A DNA stretch of 46,030 nucleotides, taken from contig JAVEEN010000294.1 of the NCBI GenBank assembly GCA_030840445.1, positions 1-46,030 on the forward strand, in the 5' to 3' direction. The translations under genes and the position numbers were made by a program. Below are positions 24,066-31,209 of the stretch, piece after piece (the stretch's first letter is position 1; the number at the start of each line of letters is the position of its first letter). The stretch comes from Pseudonocardiales bacterium (GTDB lineage Bacteria > Actinomycetota > Actinomycetes > Mycobacteriales > Jatrophihabitantaceae). The notes under the pieces were generated by a model that had not been told where the DNA came from, made no database searches, and worked only from the letters and a program-made list of their open reading frames with translations.

Positions 24066-26358
24066 CCAGCGGACGCAGGTCGGTGTCCCGGTACTACGCC
24101 GGGACCTGTACGCCAAGGTCACCGGTGCGGCCACGTACACCGTTGACGTCAGCCCGCCGGGCACCTTGCACGCGAAGGTGGTCCGGTCCTCCCACGCGCA
24201 CGCCCGGATCACCCGCATCGAGCGTGACGCAGCGCTCGCTACTCCCGGCGTGGTCGGCATCGTGGTCGCGGAGGATCTGAAGGACCTCTTTCCGAGGTTC
24301 GGTCACATCGTTCCCGACCACTGCATCCTGGCCATCGGGAAGGTGCGCTACTACGGCGAGCCGGTAGCCCTGGTGGTGGCTGAGAGTCTGTTCGCCGCTG
24401 AGGACGCCGCGGCGGCCGTCGAGGTGCATTACGAGGAGTTGGACGCCGTGATGACGGCCGGCGATGCGCTGGCCGACGGCGCCCCGCTGGTACACGAGGA
24501 GTTCTACCGCGCCGCCACCGACGAGTCCTTTGCCGCCATGGCAGCGGCGCCGACGGAGGACGGGGACGGCGGGGCTCGCGACAACGTCGCACACACCGTG
24601 GAGCTCGAATGGGGCGACGTCGATGCGGCGTTCGCCGATGCGCACCTGGTGGTCGAGAACGAACGGGTGCACTACCCGATGCTCTACGCCTATGCGATGG
24701 AGCCGTACAACGCCGTGGCCGATTTCCGGGATGGCCGGCTGCACGTGACCAGCACGGCCCAGCATCCGTTCATGGTACGTACTGATCTGGCCCGGATTTT
24801 CGATCTGCCGTTGTCCCGGGTACGCGTCGAGGTGCCCTACCTCGGCGGCGGGTACGGGTCGAAGTCATACACGAAGGTCGAACCGCTGGCCGCGATCGGA
24901 TCCTGGGCCACGGGTCGTCCGGTGAAGCTGGTTCTCGACGTCGAGGAATCGATCTACACCACCCGGGCAGACTCCGCCGATGTCACGGTCCGCTCCGCCT
25001 TCGACGCCGAGGGCCGGATCATCGCGCGGGAGTTCGACGTGGTGCTTGATTCGGGTGCTTACGCCGATAACAGCCCACTGGTACTGGCAAAAACCGTGAA
25101 TCGCTGTTTCGGGCCATACCGGGTCCCGAACCTGCGTGCCCGTGGCCGGTCGGTCTATACCAACACCTCGCCCGCGTCGTCCTACCGCGGCTTCGGCGCA
25201 CCGCAGGGATCGCTGCCGGGAGAGCTGAACATCGAGAAGGCAGCGGCCGAACTCGGCCTGGACTCGTTCGAGATCCGGCGCCGTAACCTGGTTCGGCCCG
25301 GTGAAGAAATCCTGCGCGGTAAGCGGGGCATCGACGCCGACTTGCTCGGCGATCTGGAAATGCTCGCCAACTCCCTGCAGTCACACGCTCGCGAGGATTC
25401 AGCGATCGGTATCGGCTTCACGGCCTCGGACGCCGGGGCGTTTCCGGTGTCCACCGCTCAGATCCGACTTCAGGTCGACGGCTCGGTGCTGGTGCTCAGC
25501 GGCTCCACCGAGATGGGTCAGGGCAGCGAGTCGGCACTGGCGCAGATCGCCGCGGAGGAGCTGGGGGTGCCGCTGGATGCAGTGAGCGTCGCGCAGTCCG
25601 ACACCGGCACCGGCCCGTACGAGCGGACCACCGGCGCCAGCCGTACGACCACCCTGGCCGGCCTTGCCTTGCAGCGCGCCTGCACCGAGGCCAAGCAGAA
25701 GGTGGTCGCAATGGCCGCCGAAGTGTTCGGACTGCCGGAGGCGGACATCGCGTCGGTCCCAGGTGGCGTGCAGGTCGCCGATCGGCCCCGGGTGCCGTTC
25801 GGCGAGGTGATCAGCCGCTGGTTCGGTGCCGCTGCCGGTGAGGTCACCGGTGTGGGCCTGGTGCGTCGTGAGGGCGTCACTCAGAAGATGCCGCCGTTCT
25901 GGGAAGTCGGGGTGGTGGGCGTCGATGTCGAGGTCGACCCCGACACCGGGGCGGTGAAAGTGCGCCAGCTTGCCACGGTGGCCGACGTCGGCTTCGCGAT
26001 CAACCCGCGCGCGGTCGAGGGTCAGGATCTGGGCGCGGCAACCCAGGGACTCGGTGGGGCACTGTTCGAAGAACTCATTTACGACGGGCCGCAGTTGGTC
26101 AATCCGAATATGGTCGAGTACCGGGTGCCGCGGATGCAGGATCTGGCGGAGCGGATCGACACGATGATCGCCGAGCGCGGCGATGGCGTCGGCCCGTACG
26201 GAGCAAAGGGCGCAGGGGAGGGAACTCTGAACCCGATGGCCGCTGCGGTCGCCGGTGCGGTCGCCAAGGCGATCGGGCGGTGGCCCACCAGGGTTCCGCT
26301 GACGCCGGAACGGGTCTGGCGCCTGATGAACGATCTGCCTGAGGAAGACGGGGAATAA
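24058..26358 (+). CDS. Molybdenum hydroxylase large (molybdopterin-binding) subunit
   Basis: 766 residues from ATG 24058 (GAGG upstream). Xanthine-dehydrogenase-family large subunit: Tyr/Asp-rich entry domain DLYAKVTGAATYTVDV, Moco motifs GGGYGSKSYTK, SSYRGFGAPQG, GSTEMGQGSESALAQ, TTGASRTTTLAG and the catalytic glutamate loop GAKGAGEGTLNP. The CO-dehydrogenase signature AYRCSFR is absent: the loop reads SSYRGFG, as in hydroxylases of aromatic or heteroaromatic rings. It therefore should hydroxylate a carbon next to a ring nitrogen or an aldehyde. No XdhC/CoxF-type maturation gene is nearby. It converges on the GntR gene with 26 nt between. Confidence 0.9.
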   Translation: MSDQRTQVGVPVLRRDLYAKVTGAATYTVDVSPPGTLHAKVVRSSHAHARITRIERDAALATPGVVGIVVAEDLKDLFPRFGHIVPDHCILAIGKVRYYGEPVALVVAESLFAAEDAAAAVEVHYEELDAVMTAGDALADGAPLVHEEFYRAATDESFAAMAAAPTEDGDGGARDNVAHTVELEWGDVDAAFADAHLVVENERVHYPMLYAYAMEPYNAVADFRDGRLHVTSTAQHPFMVRTDLARIFDLPLSRVRVEVPYLGGGYGSKSYTKVEPLAAIGSWATGRPVKLVLDVEESIYTTRADSADVTVRSAFDAEGRIIAREFDVVLDSGAYADNSPLVLAKTVNRCFGPYRVPNLRARGRSVYTNTSPASSYRGFGAPQGSLPGELNIEKAAAELGLDSFEIRRRNLVRPGEEILRGKRGIDADLLGDLEMLANSLQSHAREDSAIGIGFTASDAGAFPVSTAQIRLQVDGSVLVLSGSTEMGQGSESALAQIAAEELGVPLDAVSVAQSDTGTGPYERTTGASRTTTLAGLALQRACTEAKQKVVAMAAEVFGLPEADIASVPGGVQVADRPRVPFGEVISRWFGAAAGEVTGVGLVRREGVTQKMPPFWEVGVVGVDVEVDPDTGAVKVRQLATVADVGFAINPRAVEGQDLGAATQGLGGALFEELIYDGPQLVNPNMVEYRVPRMQDLAERIDTMIAERGDGVGPYGAKGAGEGTLNPMAAAVAGAVAKAIGRWPTRVPLTPERVWRLMNDLPEEDGE

Positions 26359-26384
26359 CGCGCTGCTGTCGACGCGGCGAGCGG

Positions 26385-27200
26385 CTAGTCTCGCGAGGAG
26401 ATGTTGATCCCGCGCTTGGCCGCCGTCGCGGGACGCTTGGTCCGCTGCTTGCTGGTCCGCTTGGCGGCCGCCGGCTTCGGCTCCGCGGCGGCCTCTAGTC
26501 CGCTGTCGGCTGCGTCTTCGACGATGAGATCGCGAATGCCCATCCGTACCTGGTCGAGGTGCTTTGTGAGCCACTCCTCGGCGCCGGCCAGGTCGCCCCT
26601 GGCTATTTGCTTGACCACTGAGGCGTGGTGATGTGCGTGGGCGTCGAACCGAATGCCGAGGAAGTACCGGCCGACGTGGCTGCGCAGGTCCTCGATCATT
26701 TCGACCAGCAGCGGATTGCGGTCAGAGTCGTAGAGCGACCGATAGAAGGCTATGCGCAGTTCGAGAAACTCGCCGCCCTCATCGCCTTCGTCGAGTTGTT
26801 TGGCCATCTCGGACAGGCTCGCCAACCGCTCCGGGGTCATCGTTTCTACCGCCCGCCGAAGCGCATAGGTCTCCAGCAGGGTGCGAAGACGGTAGATCTC
26901 GTCCACCTGCTCGGCGGTCAGGGTCCGAACCCGTGCGCCACGGTGCGGGTGGAAGGTGATCATGCCTTCGGACTCGAGTTGCAACAGTGCGGTGCGGACC
27001 GGGATCCGGGATACCCCGATCGCCTCGGCCAGCGATTCCTGGCGCAGCCACTCACCGGGAGCGAACGCGCCGGTGAGGATTGCTTCTCTCAGGACCGCAT
27101 ACACCATCTGGCCGACGGTCTTGTAGCCGCCGGAGAGGTTGTCGACGACGACAGAGAACTTCTGATCGGTACTGAGGTTGCGACCTTTACGCGGAGCCAT
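26385..27200 (-). CDS. GntR-family (FCD, VanR-like) regulator with basic tail; likely master regulator of cluster B
   Basis: 271 residues from ATG 27200. Winged helix contains LRQESLAEAIGVSRIPVRTALLQLESEGMI. The FCD domain keeps HHHASVV and LTKHLDQ histidines, but the usual FH pair reads FY (LRIAFYRSLY), so one metal ligand is changed. The last 45 residues are alanine/lysine/arginine-rich (PAAAKRTSKQRTKRPATAAK), like histone-H1 tails, and are not part of the normal family length of about 225. It sits in the centre of the cluster and is divergent from the LLM operon across a TGGATAC-type site, suggesting autoregulation and control of the other sites. Confidence 0.88.
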   Translation of the reverse strand: MAPRKGRNLSTDQKFSVVVDNLSGGYKTVGQMVYAVLREAILTGAFAPGEWLRQESLAEAIGVSRIPVRTALLQLESEGMITFHPHRGARVRTLTAEQVDEIYRLRTLLETYALRRAVETMTPERLASLSEMAKQLDEGDEGGEFLELRIAFYRSLYDSDRNPLLVEMIEDLRSHVGRYFLGIRFDAHAHHHASVVKQIARGDLAGAEEWLTKHLDQVRMGIRDLIVEDAADSGLEAAAEPKPAAAKRTSKQRTKRPATAAKRGINISSRD

Positions 27201-27310
27201 GGATGCAATGTACTGCCATCCGGGCCGTTAGAGGCCAAGGACGTGCAGATTTACTATTCCCGCGTGGGCCATGCTGAGGCTTGCGTCGCTGTAGGCATCC
27301 ACTGTAGGTT

Positions 27311-27330
27311 GAATATCGTATCCAGGATCG
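27311..27330. promoter_or_regulatory. Putative cluster-B operator between GntR and the LLM operon
   Basis: GAATATCGTATCCAGGATCG contains GTATCCA (27318-27324), i.e. TGGATAC on the minus strand, with the same CGTATCCAG(A/G)ATC extension seen near 16.07 kb. It lies 49 nt upstream of the LLM gene and 111 nt upstream of the GntR start. Confidence 0.5.
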
Positions 27331-27378
27331 CGAATTAGGGCGGCGGACCAGGCCCCCACCACACATGGGAGACCATCG

Positions 27379-28401
27379 ATGACCAAGATCGAGTTCGGTA
27401 TTCGAGTGCCGAATTCTGGACCATTGTCAAGTGTCCAAAACTTGATTCGTACCGCGAAGGCTGCCGAGGATCTGGGTTTCGACACGGTATGGACGCACGA
27501 CCACGTCGTGTGGAGTTCGGAGATGCACCGGCATCACATCTCGTCGGGTTCGATGGATGCGCTCAAAGACGACCAGACCGCAGACTTCTACGAGTCGGTG
27601 ACCACCCTCGCATTCCTGGCGGCACACACCAGCCGGGTCAAGCTCGGCGTCGCCTGCCTGGTCATGCCGACCCGCAATCCCATCTACGCAGCAAAGCAGC
27701 TGGCGACGGTGGATCATTTCACCAACGGCCGACTGCTGGTGGGTGTCGGTCTCGGCTCGCGCGCCACTGAGGGCTCGAACGAGTTCGAGGTCTTCGGGGT
27801 GCCGTTCAACAAGCGTGCCTCGCTCACCGACGAGTACATCGACGTGATGCGCAAGATCTGGACCGAGCCGCTGGCCACCCACCATGGCAAGACTATCGAC
27901 TTCACCGACGCCGAGCTGTTCCCCAAGCCGTTGCAGTCCCCGTACCCGCCGATCTGGGTGGGCGGCTGGACCGACAAGGCCGCCGAGCGCACCGGGCGGA
28001 TCGGCGACGGCTGGATTCCGGGATGGCTCTCGCCCAGCGAGATGGCTGCCGGTCGCCAGGTGCTGCTGCGCACCGCCGAGGAACACAACCGCGATGGCAG
28101 CAAGATCACCGTCGCTGTCGAGAAGTTGACCACGATCGCCAAGACCCGCGACGAGGCCCTGGAGCGGGCGATGCCGACGGTCAAGACGAGCAGCAACACC
28201 TACGAGCGGGACGTGGACAACATCCAGTTCGCCCTCGACCGGCACATCTTCGGTTCGGTGGACGATGTGCGGCGCCGCGTCCACGAGTTCCTCGAGGCCG
28301 GTGTCACCCACTTCGAACTGAAGCTGCTTTACTCCTCCATCGACCAGATGGAGGAGCAGATGCAGCTCTGGGCAGAAACGATCATGCCCGAGTTTCGCTG
28401 A
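27379..28401 (+). CDS. LLM-class (luciferase-like) oxidoreductase 1
   Basis: 340 residues from ATG 27379 (GGGAGA upstream). TIM-barrel LLM signatures: EFGIRVPNSGPLSS, AAEDLGFDTVWTHDHVVW, RVKLGVACLVMPTRNPIYAAKQLATVDHFTNGRLLVGVGLG and PIWVGGWTDKAAERTGRIGDGW. These enzymes use F420 or FMN; in actinobacteria of this type F420 is common. The family includes RutA, which opens the pyrimidine ring. Here oxygenation or hydride transfer on the cluster substrate is likely. It starts a five-gene operon. Confidence 0.88.
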   Translation: MTKIEFGIRVPNSGPLSSVQNLIRTAKAAEDLGFDTVWTHDHVVWSSEMHRHHISSGSMDALKDDQTADFYESVTTLAFLAAHTSRVKLGVACLVMPTRNPIYAAKQLATVDHFTNGRLLVGVGLGSRATEGSNEFEVFGVPFNKRASLTDEYIDVMRKIWTEPLATHHGKTIDFTDAELFPKPLQSPYPPIWVGGWTDKAAERTGRIGDGWIPGWLSPSEMAAGRQVLLRTAEEHNRDGSKITVAVEKLTTIAKTRDEALERAMPTVKTSSNTYERDVDNIQFALDRHIFGSVDDVRRRVHEFLEAGVTHFELKLLYSSIDQMEEQMQLWAETIMPEFR

Positions 28402-28449
28402 CCCAACCGGGCGGTGGCCGAATCGCCGTCGAGCAGAGGAATCGAAGCC

Positions 28450-30057
28450 TTGAGTAGTCATCACCATCACCACGATCACCACCACGATGACGAGGTGGAC
28501 TTCGACGACGATGAGGTCGAGAACCCGGCTGATCCGAACGGCATGCCGGATCAGATCCGATTGACCACGGTTGGCATCGACATCGGCTCGGCCACCACCC
28601 ATTTCTTGCTGTCCAGACTGACCTTGCGCCGGCTCGGTGTCGCGTTGATGAGTCGCTACGAGATCGTCTCCAAGGAAGAGCTCTACCGTTCGGGCATCCT
28701 CTTCACGCCGTACCGGTCCTCGACCGAGATCGACTCCGATCAGCTCAACGCGTTCTTCGCCCAGAACTTCGAGCAGTCGGGCGTCGGCTACGACGAGCTC
28801 GACACCGGCATCGTGATGCTCACCGGCGAGGCTGCCCGCAAGACCAACGCCAGGGCGATCGCGACGATGTTCGCCGAGACCATGGGCAAGTTCGTGTGCA
28901 CGTCTGCCGGGCACCACCTCGAGGCTCGGATGGCCGCCAGCGGTTCAGGTGCCCTGCTTGCCTCACGTGAAGCGGGTTCGACCATCGTCAACGTTGATGT
29001 CGGTGGCGGTACCACCAAGTTCACCCATATCCACAAGGGCGAGATCGTCGGTACCGCAGCACTGAACGTCGGCGGCCGGTTGGTCGCGATCGAGGACGGT
29101 CAGGTGGTGCGCGTCGACGAGGCCGCGCGTCGTGCCGCCGAGGTCGCTGGCGTGTCGCTGATCCTGGGCCAACCACTGTCAACCGAAGACCAGCGGACGC
29201 TGAGCGCGACACTCGCAGGTGCAGTCATCGAGTACCTGACCAAGGATCCGTCCGAATTCTCGGTGTTCACCGATGCGCTGCTGCTTACCGATCCATTGCG
29301 CGGGCTGCCGGCCATCGACCAGATCGTGTTGTCCGGTGGTGTGTCCGAGTACATCAATGCAGACATCGCCGAGACCCGTGACCTCGGGCCGACCCTGGCG
29401 GCGGAGCTGGTCGCACAGGCAACGGCCGCAGGCCGGAATCTACGACCGGCCGCCGAGCGGATGCGGGCAACGGTGGTCGGACTGTCGCAGTTCACTACCC
29501 AGCTGTCGGGTGACACGGTCTTCGTGTCCTCGGCTCAGGCGACCCCGCGGCTCAACCTTCCAGTGGTAGAGGTAGGTATCGAGCACCTGGGCGAGGAGGT
29601 CAGCGCACCGGAGGTCGCCGAGGCGATCCATCGCGGGCTGGTTCTCGGCGGGCGGGAGGATTTGCTCGATCCGGTCGCGATCTCCATCGACTGGAAGGGC
29701 AAGCCGTATTTCCGGACGCTCACCGCCATAGCCGAGGGTGTCGCGCTCGCAGCCAAGCTGCACCTGCCCGACGGAGCGGTGGTCGTGGTGCTCTCGCAGG
29801 ATTGTGCGCGATCACTTGGCCATGCGCTGCGGGCGGCCGTGCCGACCGAGCGCGAGATCGTATGCATCGACGGCCTCAGCCTTCGCGCGAACGACTTCAT
29901 AGATGTGGGGGCGCCCATCCACAACGGCCGGGTGCTTCCGGTTGTCGTGAAGACCCTGGTCTTTCCCGAAGTCCGGCAGGTCTCCGCCGACACGGATGCC
30001 GACGGTACCGAAAGCCGGGAATCGTCATATATCGAGGTCGGTGGACAGATTCTTTGA
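28450..30057 (+). CDS. EutA-like ammonia-lyase reactivating factor with His/Asp-rich N-terminus
   Basis: 535 residues from TTG 28450, 9 nt after AGAGGA (the ORF-track ATG at 28414 has no such site). Residues 4-12 are eight histidines broken by one aspartate, then an acidic run to about residue 24. The rest is an actin-like ATPase fold of EutA type: TTVGIDIGSATTHFLLSRL, LTGEAARKTNARAIA, INVDVGGGTTKF equivalents (IVNVDVGGGTTKFTHI), AALNVGGRLV, IVLSGGVSEYI and the ending VVKTLVFPE. EutA reactivates the B12 enzyme ethanolamine ammonia-lyase by releasing damaged cofactor. No EutB/EutC or other B12 enzyme is in the window, so its client is unknown. It lies between the LLM and bicupin genes. Confidence 0.87.
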   Translation: MSSHHHHHDHHHDDEVDFDDDEVENPADPNGMPDQIRLTTVGIDIGSATTHFLLSRLTLRRLGVALMSRYEIVSKEELYRSGILFTPYRSSTEIDSDQLNAFFAQNFEQSGVGYDELDTGIVMLTGEAARKTNARAIATMFAETMGKFVCTSAGHHLEARMAASGSGALLASREAGSTIVNVDVGGGTTKFTHIHKGEIVGTAALNVGGRLVAIEDGQVVRVDEAARRAAEVAGVSLILGQPLSTEDQRTLSATLAGAVIEYLTKDPSEFSVFTDALLLTDPLRGLPAIDQIVLSGGVSEYINADIAETRDLGPTLAAELVAQATAAGRNLRPAAERMRATVVGLSQFTTQLSGDTVFVSSAQATPRLNLPVVEVGIEHLGEEVSAPEVAEAIHRGLVLGGREDLLDPVAISIDWKGKPYFRTLTAIAEGVALAAKLHLPDGAVVVVLSQDCARSLGHALRAAVPTEREIVCIDGLSLRANDFIDVGAPIHNGRVLPVVVKTLVFPEVRQVSADTDADGTESRESSYIEVGGQIL

Positions 30058-30117
30058 AGCTCCATCGCGCTAACTCCCAGCGATGACCCCCTAACCGCCT
30101 AGCTCTGGAGGTTCCTG

Positions 30118-31209
30118 ATGGCCGAACGCAAGACTGAGATCGAGTTCGATACTCACTCGTACGTGATCTACATGCGGGACAAGTACGACGCGTACCGGAA
30201 TTGGTTGAAGCAGGAGAATCTCCCCGCGTACAACGGCGAATTCATCCAGGACGTGCGTGAAATCGAACTCGGCGACTGGCCGCGACGCAAGGCCCGCGGC
30301 GCATACCTGGAGTTCCGCGACCAGCAGGTGTCCGAGGCTTACGTCCTGGAGATCCCGCCGGGTGGCAGCACCGAGCCGCAGCGGCAAATGTTCGAGGAGA
30401 TCGTCGTCATTGCCGAAGGGCAAGGCGCAACAACGCTGTGGTGGGACGACAACAGTCCGAAGCACACGTTCGAGTGGACTCGCGGCAGCCTGTTCGCCAT
30501 CCCGCTCAACTGTAACTACGAGCATTTCAATACCAGCGGTACCGAGCCGGCACGGTTCATGGCCTTGACCGATGCGCCGGTCACCTGGGAGCTCTTCCGG
30601 GACCAGGAATTCGTCTTCAACAGCAACTTCCAGTTCCGCGACAGGTTCGATCCGGATATCTCTGACTTCTACAGCAAGCCCGGCAAGTACCTCACCGACT
30701 ACTACGGCGGTATTCTCGATACCGCGTTCATCGCGGATCTGCGCGAGGTAAAGCTGGTTCCGCGATCCAAGCGCGGTGCCGGAACGATGAACATGTACAT
30801 CCACCTGGCCGGCAGCACGATGTTCGCGCACATCTCCGAGTTCCCGGTAGGCACCTACAAAAAGGCACACCGGCACGGCCCGGGCGCGCACATCTACACC
30901 CTCGACTCCACCGGCTACACCCTGATGTGGAAGGACGGCGAGGAGCCGCAGCGCTTCGATTGGTCCGAAGGCAGCGTGATCTCGCCGTCGGCCGGCTACT
31001 GGCACCAGCACTACAACACCGGCACGAAACCGGCGAAGTTCGTGGCGCTGCACGCCTCGATCGCGTTCGGCGGTGGCTCGGAGAAGAACGTCGAGCAGAT
31101 CGACTTCCGCTACGAGGACGCATTCCTGCGCGATATGTACGTCGAGGAATGCCGCAAGAACGGCGTCGAAGTGAAGATGGAGAAGATCGACAAATCCCAC
31201 CATGACTGA
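30118..31209 (+). CDS. Bicupin protein
   Basis: 363 residues from ATG 30118 with GGAGG upstream. Two cupin barrels: the first about residues 60-150 (ending LFAIPLNCNYEHFNTSG), the second about 215-320. The second holds a likely metal site, HRHGPGAHIYTL and YWHQHYNTG. The first lacks the full histidine set. Bicupins include ring-cleaving dioxygenases (gentisate type), oxalate decarboxylase and ureidoglycine aminohydrolase, so either oxygenation, decarboxylation or deamination fits. No exact family could be recognised. It overlaps the following ThDP gene by 8 nt, implying joint function. Confidence 0.82.
   Translation: MAERKTEIEFDTHSYVIYMRDKYDAYRNWLKQENLPAYNGEFIQDVREIELGDWPRRKARGAYLEFRDQQVSEAYVLEIPPGGSTEPQRQMFEEIVVIAEGQGATTLWWDDNSPKHTFEWTRGSLFAIPLNCNYEHFNTSGTEPARFMALTDAPVTWELFRDQEFVFNSNFQFRDRFDPDISDFYSKPGKYLTDYYGGILDTAFIADLREVKLVPRSKRGAGTMNMYIHLAGSTMFAHISEFPVGTYKKAHRHGPGAHIYTLDSTGYTLMWKDGEEPQRFDWSEGSVISPSAGYWHQHYNTGTKPAKFVALHASIAFGGGSEKNVEQIDFRYEDAFLRDMYVEECRKNGVEVKMEKIDKSHHD

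Noticed and set aside
22308-26358. Carbon monoxide dehydrogenase operon
   Set aside because: The large subunit lacks the AYRCSFR active-site loop of CO dehydrogenase and reads like other xanthine-dehydrogenase-family hydroxylases.
28450-30057. Ethanolamine utilisation operon
   Set aside because: Only a EutA-like gene is present; no ammonia-lyase subunits, shell proteins or acetaldehyde dehydrogenase of Eut type were seen.
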